DNA from: Altericroceibacterium endophyticum
GTDB taxonomy: Bacteria; Pseudomonadota; Alphaproteobacteria; Sphingomonadales; Sphingomonadaceae
Direction: 5' to 3'
Assembly: GCF_009827595.1 (NCBI RefSeq)
Contig: NZ_WTYT01000001.1
Coordinates: 186,001 to 250,000 of the forward strand
Length of the DNA: 64,000 bases
The notes below the pieces were generated by a model. The model had not been told where the DNA came from and did not search any database. It saw nothing but the letters and a program-made list of their open reading frames with translations. Within the stretch, counting starts at the first letter, position 1; the number at the start of each line of letters is the position of its first letter. A program made the translations under genes and the position numbers. Positions 52,583 through 61,777 of this stretch are shown piece after piece.

Positions 52583-52831
52583 TCAGCGCCGCTTGCCGGG
52601 GCCTTGCCCGGGGGTTCTTTCGCGAAACACGATGCGACCTTTGCTCAGATCATAGGGTGTCATTTCGACATGAACCCTGTCTCCGACCACGGAGCGGATG
52701 CGGTATTTGCGCATCTTGCCAGCTGTATAAGCGACAATCCGGTGCTCATTATCGAGCAGCACGCCGAAGCGGCCGTCGGGCAGGATCTCGTCGATTTGCC
52801 CTTCAAGCGTAAACAGTTCTTCTTTAGCCAA
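52583..52831 (-). CDS. infA: Translation initiation factor IF-1
   Basis: This 82-residue S1-fold factor binds the A site during initiation. It begins [21 protein letters not shown], includes [19 protein letters not shown] and [19 protein letters not shown], and ends with a short basic tail ([11 protein letters not shown]) missing from E. coli IF-1. No ATG fits the family start; the TTG at 52831 does, with AGAGGG eight bases upstream. A convincing promoter lies 135 bases upstream, and the leader holds a CGTCGC/GCGACG hairpin. An in-frame ATG at 52849 would add six non-family residues. Confidence 0.94.
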   Translation of the reverse strand: MAKEELFTLEGQIDEILPDGRFGVLLDNEHRIVAYTAGKMRKYRIRSVVGDRVHVEMTPYDLSKGRIVFRERTPGQGPGKRR

Positions 52832-52965
52832 ATCAGGCCCTCTTTTCATGCAATTGGAAGTAACTTCGCGCAAAATTTTACGCGATTGGCCAAGAAGCAT
52901 GAAAGGGAAGCAGAAGCCGATCTGTCGGCGGTCAAATTCCGTCGCAAGCGACGTCAGGCGAGTTT

Positions 52966-52994
52966 CATATAGGCAGCTTTTTGCATTTTTACAA
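52966..52994 (-). promoter_or_regulatory. Promoter of infA
   Basis: On the minus strand TTGTAA (52989-52994) and TATATG (52966-52971) are 17 bases apart, giving a leader of about 128 bases to the TTG start. The leader contains a GTCGC/GCGAC inverted repeat at about 52940-52953. Confidence 0.6.
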
Positions 52995-53177
52995 TCGCGG
53001 CTTATATTTATTTAAGAAAGACGGCATTCGGCAAAGCCGAACCAAGCCATTCAGGCGGGTTTCAAGACGGCTATCAATCCGTTATGAGGCGCGGTGTATG
53101 CCACCTGCCGATAATTGATTATTGGTTATAGAGCTTCGCCCTGCCTTGGTACAGGCTGGATGATCGATTGGAATTGT

Positions 53178-53855
53178 ATGACTGATCTGGAACGCCCCGT
53201 TCTAACCCCGCCCAATGGTGAAAAGCGCGTCTTGCTGCATAGTTGCTGCGCGCCGTGTTCGGGTGAGGTCATGGAAGCGATGACGGCGAGCGGCATCGAT
53301 TATACGATTTTCTTCTATAATCCCAACATCCACCCCAAGGAGGAGTATATTCTGCGCAAGGAGGAGAATATCCGCTTTGCCGAGGAATATAATGTTCCCT
53401 TTGTGGATGCCGATTATGACACCAGCAATTGGTTCAAACGGGCGCGTGGTCTGGAATGGGCGCCCGAGCGCGGGGAACGCTGCACGATGTGTTTCGACAT
53501 GCGCTTTGAACGCACCGCGCTCTACGCCTATGAAAACGATTTTCCGATCATCACCTCTTCGCTGGGCATTTCGCGCTGGAAGAACATGAATCAGATCAAT
53601 GATTGCGGCGAACGCGCTGCAGCGAAATATCCGGAAATCGATTATTGGACGTTCAACTGGCGCAAGGGCGGCGGCGCGCAGCGAATGATCGAAATCTCCA
53701 AGCGTGAGAATTTCTACCAGCAGGAATATTGCGGCTGCGTTTACTCCTTGCGCGATACCAATGCCCACCGTGTCTCGCAGGGCCGCTCTGAAATCGAGAT
53801 TGGTAAATTATATTACGGGATGGAGCCGCAAGAGAAGGCAGAGAGCGAAAGCTGA
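53178..53855 (+). CDS. queH: Epoxyqueuosine reductase QueH
   Basis: This enzyme catalyses the last step of queuosine synthesis on tRNA: reduction of epoxyqueuosine. The 225-residue QueH (formerly DUF208) has the CC and C-x-x-C cysteines: [11 protein letters not shown] at the N-terminus, CTMCFDMR in the middle and [10 protein letters not shown] near the end, ligands for an iron-sulfur cluster and an additional metal. The [13 protein letters not shown] and SLGISRWKN segments are conserved. I start at ATG 53178 with GGA before it; an upstream in-frame ATG gives a lead not seen in the family. No other que genes are nearby. Confidence 0.94.
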   Translation: MTDLERPVLTPPNGEKRVLLHSCCAPCSGEVMEAMTASGIDYTIFFYNPNIHPKEEYILRKEENIRFAEEYNVPFVDADYDTSNWFKRARGLEWAPERGERCTMCFDMRFERTALYAYENDFPIITSSLGISRWKNMNQINDCGERAAAKYPEIDYWTFNWRKGGGAQRMIEISKRENFYQQEYCGCVYSLRDTNAHRVSQGRSEIEIGKLYYGMEPQEKAESES

Positions 53856-54003
53856 TCTTCGCTGAGCTTCTCCGCGTGGCTGTATCGCAGCGGAACTAAA
53901 AATCTCTGGATCGCTTGGGCAATCGCGGTCATCCTTGCGCGATGATCCAAGAGCTTGCACGATCCGGGGATAATATGATCCATTTTCACGAAATAATGGC
54001 CTT

Positions 54004-55065
54004 ATGAGCGTTCAGGATAGTGCAGATTCGCGCGACTGGACGATGGGGAAAGTTGCGCTTGCCACCGTTACCGTTCTTGCGATCGTGGGTGTGGCGGCGC
54101 TGTTGATCGATCTGGCGCGGTTTATCCTGCTGGTATTCGCTGCCGTCGTTCTTTCGGTCATCTTTGATGCACTGACGCGGCAATTCTGCCGTATTCCTTA
54201 TATTACCCGCGGTCCTGCCCTGGCGCTTTCGGTGTTGCTGCTCATCGGCGTATTCGCCGGCGTTTTCACGATGTTCGGATCGCAACTGGTGCGCGAATTC
54301 GACACCATTCGAGACAGTATCCCGCGCGCGATGCAGGATATCGAGAATTTGCTGGACCAGATCGGGCTGGGTGAGACCGCGCGCAGTCTGGTGGAGCAGG
54401 GGGGCAGCGATCTTTCGAGTCTCGCTTCGACTGCGGGCGGCTATCTGCTCGCGGCCGGCAATGGCGTGTCCGATCTGGTGCTGGTCTTTGTGGGGGCGAT
54501 CTTTATCGCCAGCGACCCCGCCGTTTATCGGCGCGGCTTCCTGTTGCTGATTCCGGGGCCTGCTGAACAGACTGCCGGGGAAACGTTGGACGATGCATCG
54601 CACGGTCTTCATGGCTGGATGGTGGGGCAGGCGGTCAGTTCCGTGCTGGTCGCCATTCTTACTTGGGGCGGGCTGCAGTTGCTCGGCGTACCGGCCGCTG
54701 GCGGGTTGGGCCTGATTGCGGGGCTGCTCGATGTAATCCCGATGATCGGTCCGATCATTGCCGGTGTGCCAGCGGTGCTGCTGGCCTTCACCGTCTCCCC
54801 CATCACGGCGCTATGGACGGTGCTCCTCTTCCTGCTGGTTCAGCAATTGCAGGGCAATTTTCTGCAACCGATGATCCAGAAGCAAGCCGTCAATGTTCCG
54901 CCTGCAGTTTTGCTCTTCGCCGTGCTGGGGGCCGGAATGGTATTTGGCCCGCTGGGCGTTCTGCTCGCCGCGCCGATCACGATCGTTCTCTTCGTCGCTA
55001 TACAACGTATTTATGTGCGCACGCTCTTGGGGAAGGACATCAAGGTGGCTGGCACGCAGGAGTAA
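54004..55065 (+). CDS. AI-2E family transporter (PerM-like permease)
   Basis: This 353-residue membrane protein of the TqsA/PerM family has about eight helices: paired helices at the N-terminus (ATVTVLAIVGVAALLIDLARF, FAAVVLSVIFDAL), the amphipathic soluble region at about 95-150, and a C-terminal group with GLIAGLLDVIPMIGPIIAGVPAV, where the P-x-x-G-P motif is diagnostic. LVQQLQGNFLQPMIQ and FGPLGVLLAAPITIVL complete it. The transport substrate is not known; the AI-2 name comes from one homologue. It converges with icd, 148 bases away. Confidence 0.9.
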   Translation: MSVQDSADSRDWTMGKVALATVTVLAIVGVAALLIDLARFILLVFAAVVLSVIFDALTRQFCRIPYITRGPALALSVLLLIGVFAGVFTMFGSQLVREFDTIRDSIPRAMQDIENLLDQIGLGETARSLVEQGGSDLSSLASTAGGYLLAAGNGVSDLVLVFVGAIFIASDPAVYRRGFLLLIPGPAEQTAGETLDDASHGLHGWMVGQAVSSVLVAILTWGGLQLLGVPAAGGLGLIAGLLDVIPMIGPIIAGVPAVLLAFTVSPITALWTVLLFLLVQQLQGNFLQPMIQKQAVNVPPAVLLFAVLGAGMVFGPLGVLLAAPITIVLFVAIQRIYVRTLLGKDIKVAGTQE

Positions 55066-55149
55066 TTTGCCGAGGGTGACATCAGGAAGGGCGAAGCTGC
55101 TGTGCGCGCTCTTCCCAGGCAGCATCACACCAGGTGAATTGAACTTCAT

Positions 55150-55185
55150 AAAAGAAGACGGACCCCGCAGCTGATGCTGCGGAGC
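55150..55185 (-). terminator. Terminator after icd
   Basis: On the minus strand a 12-bp stem GGGCTCCGCAGC / GCTGCGGGGTCC (two G-U pairs) with loop ATCA is followed by a pyrimidine-rich tail GTCTTCTTTT. Confidence 0.65.
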
Positions 55186-55213
55186 CCGTTACAATCATCC
55201 TGACTTTGGAAAA

Positions 55214-56440
55214 TCAGAGGCCTTGCTTGGCCATTTCTGTTTCGAGGCCGTTCACGATGGCTTCGAAGAACTGTTCGGTGGTCATCCAGCTCTGATCCGG
55301 GCCGATCAGAAGCGCCAGATCCTTGGTCATCTGGCCGTTTTCAACACATTGGATGCAGACTTTTTCGAGCGTTTCGGCGAAGGCCACCACATCAGGTGTC
55401 TCGTCAAAAATGCCGCGATATTTGAGGCCGCGCGTCCAGGCGAAGATCGATGCAATCGGATTGGTGCTGGTCGATTTGCCTTGCTCATGCTGGCGGAAGT
55501 GGCGGGTAACGGTGCCATGCGCCGCTTCAGCTTCCACTGTCTTGCCATCGGGGGACATCAGGACCGATGTCATCAGGCCGAGCGAGCCGAAGCCCTGTGC
55601 CACGATGTCGGACTGGACGTCACCATCATAGTTTTTGCAGGCCCAGACGAACTTGCCGCTCCACTTGAGGGCGGAAGCAACCATGTCATCGATCAGGCGG
55701 TGTTCGTACCAGATCTTCTTTTCTTCGAATTTTTCCTTGAAGCCTTCCGTGTTGAAGACTTCTTCGAACAGATCCTTGAAGCGGCCATCATAGGCCTTGA
55801 TGATCGTGTTCTTGGTCGAAAGATAAACCGGCCAGCCGCGGTCGAGGCCGTAATTGAACGATGCACGGGCGAAGTCGCGGATCGAATCGTCCAGATTGTA
55901 CATCGACATGGCGACGCCCGAGGAGGGGAACTGGAAGACCTCACGGTCAATCACTTCGCCATCGTCACCTTCAAAGACCAGACGCAGTTTGCCCGGGCCC
56001 GGAACGCGGAAATCGGTCGCACGATATTGGTCGCCAAAAGCGTGACGGCCAACCACGATGGGATCGGTCCAACCCGGTACCAGACGCGGCACATTGTCAA
56101 TCACGATCGGTTCGCGGAAAACCACACCGCCAAGAATGTTGCGGATCGTGCCGTTGGGCGAACGATACATGTGTTTGAGATCGAACTCTTCCACACGGCC
56201 TTCATCAGGAGTGATGGTCGCGCATTTTACGCCGACACCATGTTCCTTGATCGCATTGGCGGCATCAACGGTGATCTGATCGTCCGTTTCATCACGCTTC
56301 TGGATCGAAAGGTCGTAATATTTGAGGTCAACATCGAGATAGGGCTGGATCAGTCTTTCGCGGATCCACTGCCAGATGATTTTCGTCATTTCATCGCCGT
56401 CGATCTCGACGATCGGATTTTTGACCTTGATCTTCGCCAT
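55214..56440 (-). CDS. icd: NADP-dependent isocitrate dehydrogenase, eukaryotic-like
   Basis: This TCA-cycle enzyme converts isocitrate to 2-oxoglutarate and supplies NADPH. The 408-residue product belongs to the homodimeric type shared by alphaproteobacteria and mitochondria rather than the E. coli type. It begins [22 protein letters not shown], broken only by word spacing here, has [15 protein letters not shown], the [12 protein letters not shown] substrate loop, [11 protein letters not shown], the metal aspartates in [20 protein letters not shown] and NADP residues in [12 protein letters not shown]. The start at 56440 follows family members. Confidence 0.97.
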   Translation of the reverse strand: MAKIKVKNPIVEIDGDEMTKIIWQWIRERLIQPYLDVDLKYYDLSIQKRDETDDQITVDAANAIKEHGVGVKCATITPDEGRVEEFDLKHMYRSPNGTIRNILGGVVFREPIVIDNVPRLVPGWTDPIVVGRHAFGDQYRATDFRVPGPGKLRLVFEGDDGEVIDREVFQFPSSGVAMSMYNLDDSIRDFARASFNYGLDRGWPVYLSTKNTIIKAYDGRFKDLFEEVFNTEGFKEKFEEKKIWYEHRLIDDMVASALKWSGKFVWACKNYDGDVQSDIVAQGFGSLGLMTSVLMSPDGKTVEAEAAHGTVTRHFRQHEQGKSTSTNPIASIFAWTRGLKYRGIFDETPDVVAFAETLEKVCIQCVENGQMTKDLALLIGPDQSWMTTEQFFEAIVNGLETEMAKQGL

Positions 56441-56730
56441 AAGGGAGTTCCTGTTGCCTAGCGTTCTCGTTAACTTTGCCGCGTCCTTAAGCGGCTGGAC
56501 GGATCAGCGCAAGACACCGCCCGTCGGCGAGGCGCATTGCGGGCACTTGCTATCGCTTCGATAGCGGCACGCTTGCGGGGAAAGGCCGGGGCAGCGGAAG
56601 TTGTTACAGAGGCAAATCGGCGGCGCAGCAACGGAGACGTCGCCAGAATAATTCTTCGCGAAAAGGGCCAGAGGATATAAATAGGGCAAAGAAAAGCCCG
56701 CCATTTAGGCGGGCGTTCTGAGGGTTCGAA
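56441..56730. other. Control and spacer region between icd and tRNA-Val
   Basis: Nothing codes convincingly in these 290 bases. A 7-bp perfect hairpin GCTATCG-CTT-CGATAGC lies at 56549-56565. The icd promoter must be here, but I cannot pick a clear -35/-10 pair. Confidence 0.4.
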
Positions 56731-56805
56731 TGGTGGGCGTAGGAAGAGTTGAACTTCCGACCCCTGCGATGTCAACACAGTGCTCTACCACTGAGCTATA
56801 CGCCC
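56731..56805 (-). tRNA. tRNA-Val (GAC)
   Basis: On the minus strand the acceptor GGGCGTA pairs with TACGCCC, followed by A and an encoded CCA. The D arm GCTC...GAGC, anticodon arm CTGTG-TTGACAT-CGCAG (anticodon GAC) and T arm GGAAG-TTCAACT-CTTCC all pair. It is preceded by cpdR on the same strand 89 bases upstream. Confidence 0.97.
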
Positions 56806-56894
56806 ACACTATCGAATATCCATTCTGGCGAATGGCTGCCTTTTTGTCTGGCAGGCGGGCCATCTAGCGCCGGGGGCATCCCTTGGCAAGGGGT

Positions 56895-57269
56895 TTAAGC
56901 GCGAGCATTTGCCATTTTTTGAAAATGACCATCCACCTCGGCTACCAAATCTTTGAGATGGAATGGTTTTGAGAGTATTTTCGCTCTTGGCTGTGCCTGA
57001 CTGGCGCGCAAAACGACGGCGGCGAAGCCAGTGATGAACATGACTTGGGTTTCTGGGCTGAGTTCAGAACAGAATTGCGCAAGCTCTATGCCATCCATTT
57101 CCGGCATGACGATATCCGTCAGCAGCAGATCGAATCGCTTCGTTTCAAGGAAGGGGATAGCGGCCGTTCCGCGATCCACTGCCGTGACCGCATAGCCCGA
57201 TTTTTCCAGCGCGCGTGTCAGATAGGCCCGCATGGAATCATCGTCTTCAGCCAGCAGAATTTCGATCAT
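56895..57269 (-). CDS. cpdR: Single-domain response regulator CpdR
   Basis: This 124-residue receiver without output domain gates ClpXP: unphosphorylated CpdR directs ClpXP to the pole and to substrates, and CckA-ChpT phosphorylation switches it off (knowledge from Caulobacter). The sequence begins IEILLAEDDDSMRAYL, has D52 in LLLTDIVMPEMDG, a T-G switch in VMFITGFAA and K in KILSKPFHL; the tail QKMANARA is short and hydrophobic-basic as expected. I start at the ATG at 57269, which has GAGAGG ten bases before it. It is convergent with no gene; tRNA-Val follows. cckA is 12 kb away in this window. Confidence 0.9.
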   Translation of the reverse strand: MIEILLAEDDDSMRAYLTRALEKSGYAVTAVDRGTAAIPFLETKRFDLLLTDIVMPEMDGIELAQFCSELSPETQVMFITGFAAVVLRASQAQPRAKILSKPFHLKDLVAEVDGHFQKMANARA

Positions 57270-57383
57270 TGGGGCCGTCCTCTCTCGCATCGATAGTGTT
57301 TAACGGTATGTCGGCTGAAGTCTGCCTGATGATTTGAACTGGCCAGCTTTGACACATGATAAGAAACCGGCCAGCGTCGCTTT

Positions 57384-58334
57384 ATGACAGAGGCCAATGA
57401 ACACGATAATGGGGCTGCTCAGCACGGTGCCGGGCAATCCGGCGGTGTAATTCCCGGCATGCATGCCTGGCCCGCTTATCACATTAGGGGGCGTAGCGCC
57501 GCTTCACCGATTGTTCTGTCCGTACCGCATGCGGGGCGCGCTTATCCAGCCTCAATCATCCAGAATCTGAGAAATCCTGCGAATGCCTCTCTGCGGTTGG
57601 AGGATCGCTATGTTGACCGCGTGGCCACTTATGTCGCGGCAGAAACGGGCGCGCCCTTATTGCTGGCGAACGCGCCGCGCGCCGTGATCGACCTTAATCG
57701 TGCGCCCAATGAAATGGACTGGTCGATGGTGAAGGGGGAGGCCGCCCGCGGTTTCCGAAGTGGTTCCCCGCCCAGCCGCCGCGTACAGAGCGGCCTGGGG
57801 CTGGTGCCGCGCCGCCTCGCCGGCATGGGCGAATTATGGCGTCAGCCGCTGGTAAAGGGGGAAGTCGAGGCGCGGCTGTCCGGAATACACCGTCCCTATC
57901 ACATCGCCTTGGAGCGCCTGATACGCGCCGCCCGTCAGGGCTGGGGCACTGCCTTACTATTGGATATCCATTCCATGCCGCCCCTTGGGCCGAAAAGCGG
58001 TCCGGATGCAGCGCCAGATTTTGTGCTGGGGGACCGCTTTGGAGGGGCTTGCGATGCGCGGCTGTCGACTCTGGCGGCAGAGTTCCTTTCTGCTGCCGGC
58101 TGGCGGGTGACGCACAACCGGCCCTATGCCGGGGGCTATGTACTGGATCGGCATTCCGCGCCCAGCAGCGCGATTCATGCGCTTCAGATTGAGATTTGCC
58201 GCTCGACCTATCTGGATGAAGACATGAGCGAACCGGGGAGCGGTCTGCCGCTGATCGCGCGATGCCTGGCGTCGATGGTGCGTATGTTGGAAGATGAGCT
58301 GGCGGGCTGGTCAGAAGCGCAGGCCGCAGAATGA
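57384..58334 (+). CDS. N-formylglutamate amidohydrolase family protein
   Basis: This 316-residue zinc hydrolase of the N-formylglutamate deformylase family (HutG type, PF05013) has SPIVLSVPHAGRAYP (metal histidine), LRLEDRYVDRV (acidic residues), APRAVIDLNRAPNE with the conserved RxxxDLNR motif, and LLLDIHSMPPLG with the D-x-H-S-M motif. It would hydrolyse N-formylglutamate to glutamate and formate in histidine breakdown, though many homologues have other amide substrates. No hut genes are nearby, so the physiological substrate is open. It is divergent from cpdR by 114 bases. Confidence 0.92.
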   Translation: MTEANEHDNGAAQHGAGQSGGVIPGMHAWPAYHIRGRSAASPIVLSVPHAGRAYPASIIQNLRNPANASLRLEDRYVDRVATYVAAETGAPLLLANAPRAVIDLNRAPNEMDWSMVKGEAARGFRSGSPPSRRVQSGLGLVPRRLAGMGELWRQPLVKGEVEARLSGIHRPYHIALERLIRAARQGWGTALLLDIHSMPPLGPKSGPDAAPDFVLGDRFGGACDARLSTLAAEFLSAAGWRVTHNRPYAGGYVLDRHSAPSSAIHALQIEICRSTYLDEDMSEPGSGLPLIARCLASMVRMLEDELAGWSEAQAAE

Positions 58335-58540
58335 TGTCCTGCCCCTGACAAAAAACCACCCCGTGCAAATTTGCACGAGGTGGCCAAGGTTCAGGGAGGA
58401 GGTGCAAGGGAATGCACCTATCCGGGGGCGCCATGAGGGGAACGCACACCGAATGACCCAAAGTTAAATCTTTGGATCAGATAATCAAGAGCCCCGTGAC
58501 ACTATTTATTGAATTTGTCTGAAACGGGGCTCTTGAAAGA
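58335..58540. repeat. Spacer with four inverted repeats
   Basis: Between the two convergent genes are CCACC-C-CGTGCAAATTTGCACG-A-GGTGG (58356-58383), AGGTGCA-TGCACCT (about 58399-58421), CCAAAG-TTAAAT-CTTTGG (58459-58474) and CAAGAGCCCCGT/ACGGGGCTCTTG with a 26-base loop (58486-58535). On the minus strand the first is followed by six T, so it is the likely sapC terminator. The rest is unexplained. Confidence 0.6.
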
Positions 58541-59335
58541 TCAGTTCTTTTTCTTGGCGTCGCTCTTGGCAGCTTCTGCAGCCGGGCCTTTGCCCTGCTC
58601 AACCTGCTTGGCAAAAATCACGCGCATGCGGTCGAGAGAGAACAGGTGAGCGAAGATCAGAGGCAGCATACCGCTCTGATTCCAGGTGCGCAGCAGGTCA
58701 CCGCGCACTTCGCGCAGCTTGTCCTGATTGATCATCTGGAAACCGCGATAGATGAACGGCTTGTCCGAATCATCACCGCGCTGAATGGCGACTTCGCCGT
58801 CCATCAGCAGGTCTGCTTTTTTCAGTTCTTCGACGAAGTTCTGCGTCCGGCGGCCAGCTTCTTCAAAACGCTGACAGAACTGCAGGACTTCCTGCGTATG
58901 TTCGGTCGGTTCGCTTTCCTTGAACAGCTCACGACCTTCCTTGAAATCACCGATCAGGTCGCTGCTCGGATCGAAGCAGAGCGACATGTTGTCATTCTTC
59001 GCGTCGAGCTTCGCAAGCAGGAAGGGGTAACGGCGCGCATATGCCGGAACATAAGCGTCTTCCAGAGCTTCACCATCATCCTTGAAGAAGACGTTCACGC
59101 CTTCATGCAAGCCGAGCAGTGCGAGAGGAACAGGGTTGTCGCCGCTCGAAAACACAATCGGGAAATGACGCTGTGCTTGGGCAAACTCGTCAGTGGTCAA
59201 CGGAATGGCGTGCTGCTGGGCGATCCAGGGGGCCTTGTCGACAGACTTTGAGCGCCAGTTGGCGTGATCGCGGCTGTTGAGGGGCGTCAGGTCTTTATAG
59301 AACAGGGGCAGGTTAGCTTGCGGCGCGCTGGCCAT
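58541..59335 (-). CDS. SapC family protein
   Basis: This 264-residue protein of the SapC family (PF07277) is common in Sphingomonadales, often near TonB-dependent receptors, and has no proven biochemical role. It has LPLFYKDLTPLNSRDHANW, AIPLTTDEFAQAQRHFPIVF, the ALLGLHEGVNVFF stretch and AYARRYPFLLAKL, then LCFDPSS and QFVNGFQ-like GFQMINQDKL. The ATG at 59335 has GGAGAG upstream and fits family starts. The lysine-rich end (DAKKKN) is not conserved. It is likely cytoplasmic or surface-layer associated. Function uncertain. Confidence 0.9.
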   Translation of the reverse strand: MASAPQANLPLFYKDLTPLNSRDHANWRSKSVDKAPWIAQQHAIPLTTDEFAQAQRHFPIVFSSGDNPVPLALLGLHEGVNVFFKDDGEALEDAYVPAYARRYPFLLAKLDAKNDNMSLCFDPSSDLIGDFKEGRELFKESEPTEHTQEVLQFCQRFEEAGRRTQNFVEELKKADLLMDGEVAIQRGDDSDKPFIYRGFQMINQDKLREVRGDLLRTWNQSGMLPLIFAHLFSLDRMRVIFAKQVEQGKGPAAEAAKSDAKKKN

Positions 59336-59407
59336 GGATACTCTCCACATGGAAATAAAACATGATCGGGATCATTGTGTCCCGTGCGATCTTTATTGGC
59401 TTTAAGG

Positions 59408-60841
59408 TTACTGAGCCGTTGGTGCAAGCGGTACGAGTTTGCCCGGATTAAGCCGATTGTCAGGGTCCAGAGCCAGTTTTACAGCGCGCATGATTCCCAG
59501 CGAAGCCGGATCACCCAAACGGCCCAATTCTGCGACTTTCAGCTGGCCAATACCGTGTTCAGCGCTGATCGAGCCACCCCATTCGGTCACCAGATCATGG
59601 ACAAATTCACTGATTTTCTTGCCCTGGGAGTTCTCCCATTCTCCTCTGGATGAACCCTTAGGTGCGATCACGTGGAAGTGGACATTTCCGTCTCCCAGAT
59701 GGCCGAAGGCGACTCCCGTCGTACCCGCGAAACGTGATTCGACCTGCGGCACAGCTTCGGCAATAAAGTCCGCCATCCGCGCGACCGGCACCGAAATATC
59801 ATGCTGCATAGCGGGGCCAATCGCCCGTTCGGCTGGCGAAATTTCGTCCCGGAGTGTCCAGAAATCTTCAGCCTGCGTCTCATTCGCGGCCAGCGTCGCA
59901 TCTTCGACCAGTCCGTCCTCAAACGCGCTTTCGAGCAATTCAGTCGCCAGATCCATCAACGTGCCAGCTCTGCTTTCATCCGCCACCAGCTCGATCAGGC
60001 AATGCCATTCATGCTCTGCCTGAAGCGGGGATCGCGCCCCGGGCGCATGGTCAAGCACGGCCTTCAGACTGTGCTTGGGCAGAATTTCGAAAGCTTCCAT
60101 CGCCTCGCCTGCTTTGGCTTCGGCGTGGAGAAACAGTTTGCGCGTGTCGCGCACATCGCCAAGCCCGGCCCAGATCACCAGTCTTTCCGCAATCGCGGGT
60201 TCCAGCTTCAGCGTTGCCGCAGTGACCACGCCCAGCGTGCCTTCCGATCCAATCAGCAATTGCTTGAGATCGAATCCGCGGTTGTCCTTTTTCAACGGAA
60301 TCAGCGAATTGAAGACACTGCCGTCTGCCATCACGGCTTCAAGGCCGAGTACCTGTGCCCGCATCGACCCATGGCGCAGCACCTGACTGCCGCCGGCATT
60401 AGTGGAAATAAGCCCCCCGACGGTCGCCGAGCCTTTCCCGCCAAGCGTAAGCGGAAAGCGGAGGCCTTTTTGAGCGGCGATATCGTGCAAATTCTGCAGA
60501 ATGACGCCGGCTTCGCATGTGATCTGGCGAGCATCCGCGTCGAAACTGCGAATGGCATCCATCCGGCGCAGCGACAGCAGCAGTGCGTTGCCGCTTGTGT
60601 CAGGAGTGGCGCCACCGGACATGCCACTATTGCCGCCCTGCGGTACGATCGCGACCTTGTGACGGTCACACAGGGCCATCAATTGCGATACTTCCTGCGT
60701 TGAGGCGGGAGAAGCAAGGCCCAGCGCTTTGCCGGTAAACCTGCCGCGCCAGTCGGTCAGCCACGGGTCGACGAGATCTTTATCCTGGGTAAAGCCACGC
60801 TCACCCAGCAATTCGGTAATGTCTTCTAGAAAATCTTTCAT
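59408..60841 (-). CDS. FAD-linked oxidoreductase, D-2-hydroxyacid dehydrogenase type
   Basis: This 477-residue flavoprotein of the vanillyl-alcohol-oxidase fold probably oxidises a D-2-hydroxy acid such as D-lactate or D-2-hydroxyglutarate. The FAD-binding PCMH domain (about 30-210) has VAIVPQGGNSGMSGGATPD and GGLISTNAGGSQVLRHG; the C-terminal domain has the metal-site GHLGDGNVHFHV and SAEHGIGQLK, and ends RLNPGKLVP. The pattern fits the DLD2/D2HGDH group. Start: ATG at 60841 with AGGAATG before it; the frame is open to 60925 but that part looks non-coding. No electron-transfer partner is nearby. Confidence 0.92.
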   Translation of the reverse strand: MKDFLEDITELLGERGFTQDKDLVDPWLTDWRGRFTGKALGLASPASTQEVSQLMALCDRHKVAIVPQGGNSGMSGGATPDTSGNALLLSLRRMDAIRSFDADARQITCEAGVILQNLHDIAAQKGLRFPLTLGGKGSATVGGLISTNAGGSQVLRHGSMRAQVLGLEAVMADGSVFNSLIPLKKDNRGFDLKQLLIGSEGTLGVVTAATLKLEPAIAERLVIWAGLGDVRDTRKLFLHAEAKAGEAMEAFEILPKHSLKAVLDHAPGARSPLQAEHEWHCLIELVADESRAGTLMDLATELLESAFEDGLVEDATLAANETQAEDFWTLRDEISPAERAIGPAMQHDISVPVARMADFIAEAVPQVESRFAGTTGVAFGHLGDGNVHFHVIAPKGSSRGEWENSQGKKISEFVHDLVTEWGGSISAEHGIGQLKVAELGRLGDPASLGIMRAVKLALDPDNRLNPGKLVPLAPTAQ

Positions 60842-61019
60842 GCCATTCCTGTGCCTTAACTGACGGCCCATTGCCAGTCCCGGATCGATGGATAGGGTGG
60901 CGATCGCTAACACCATTGCCAGCATGTGCTTGCAATGGGGGCGTTAATTAAGCCATCATTCAATTGCCGCGCTTTAGGGGAGGGCTGAAGTCAGGGTTTT
61001 GTCCTGTCATTGTGATTGA

Positions 61020-61634
61020 ATGATGAATTCCTTTGCCGCCCTTCTAGCTGCAGCCGCTGCGCTGCTGCCCTCTTCACCGGAAAATCCCGGACGAACAGTG
61101 CTGCCTGCGGTTTCTGCCGGCTATGCGGTGGGGAATGATGGCGAATTGCGCTGGAAAGCGGGCTTGCGCAAAGGCGCAAATCTTGCCGCCGGAGTGCCGC
61201 GGCAATCGCCCTTCACGACCTTATTCGAGGTGCACCGGGAACAGGTAAATCAGCAAGTGCGGGTTGAACGACGGGTTGTCATCCGCGTTGCGCCCAGCCC
61301 GCCTTCCGTGCGCCAGCAAATGATGGCGGCGATTCCCAAGCGGAGCATGCGCACCCGTTTTCTGGAGCGACCACTTGGCCATTGTATTCCGGCCCGTGAC
61401 ATTGTCGGGCTGCAAACGGTTGCGCCAAACCGATTGCTGTTATTCATGAAGGATCGCCGTATTTTGAGCCTCGCTTTGGGGCGGGCATGCCGGGCACGTG
61501 ATTTCTATTCCGGCTTTTACGTCGAACCGAATAAGGACGATCAACTTTGCGAGGGGCGCGACCGGTTGTTGTCGCGCGCTGGCGTCAGCTGCGGGGTGGA
61601 GAAGCTCAATAAGCTGGTTGCGATCCGCGAATAG
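61020..61634 (+). CDS. Hypothetical exported protein, 204 residues
   Basis: I do not recognise a family. The first 25 residues form a signal-peptide-like Ala/Leu segment (SFAALLAAAAALLPSS). The mature chain is basic, with SVRQQMMAAIP, MRTRFLERPLGHCIPA, a hydrophobic strand LLLFMKDRRILSLALG and four cysteines near the C-terminus (ACRARDFYSGF, QLCEGRD, VSCGVEK), enough for disulfides in the periplasm. Similar lengths are found in sphingomonads as uncharacterised proteins. Two ATG codons at 61020 and 61023 have no strong ribosome site. It stands alone between the FAD enzyme (opposite strand) and the helicase. Confidence 0.7.
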   Translation: MMNSFAALLAAAAALLPSSPENPGRTVLPAVSAGYAVGNDGELRWKAGLRKGANLAAGVPRQSPFTTLFEVHREQVNQQVRVERRVVIRVAPSPPSVRQQMMAAIPKRSMRTRFLERPLGHCIPARDIVGLQTVAPNRLLLFMKDRRILSLALGRACRARDFYSGFYVEPNKDDQLCEGRDRLLSRAGVSCGVEKLNKLVAIRE

Positions 61635-61777
61635 TGATCGGAAGCAGCTTTGACACCCGCAAATTCTTGACATTTTCGCCTGTGAGTGCATAGGCCGCGG
61701 CAGTTAGATAGCAGGAATAAGCCTGTTGGAAGACCGCGCGGCCAGACGCCGCCTCAAATCCGGATTTTATCGCGCCT

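Noticed and set aside
55223-56461. A 412-codon plus-strand frame opposite icd
   Set aside because: Shadow of the isocitrate dehydrogenase gene, whose motifs are complete on the minus strand.
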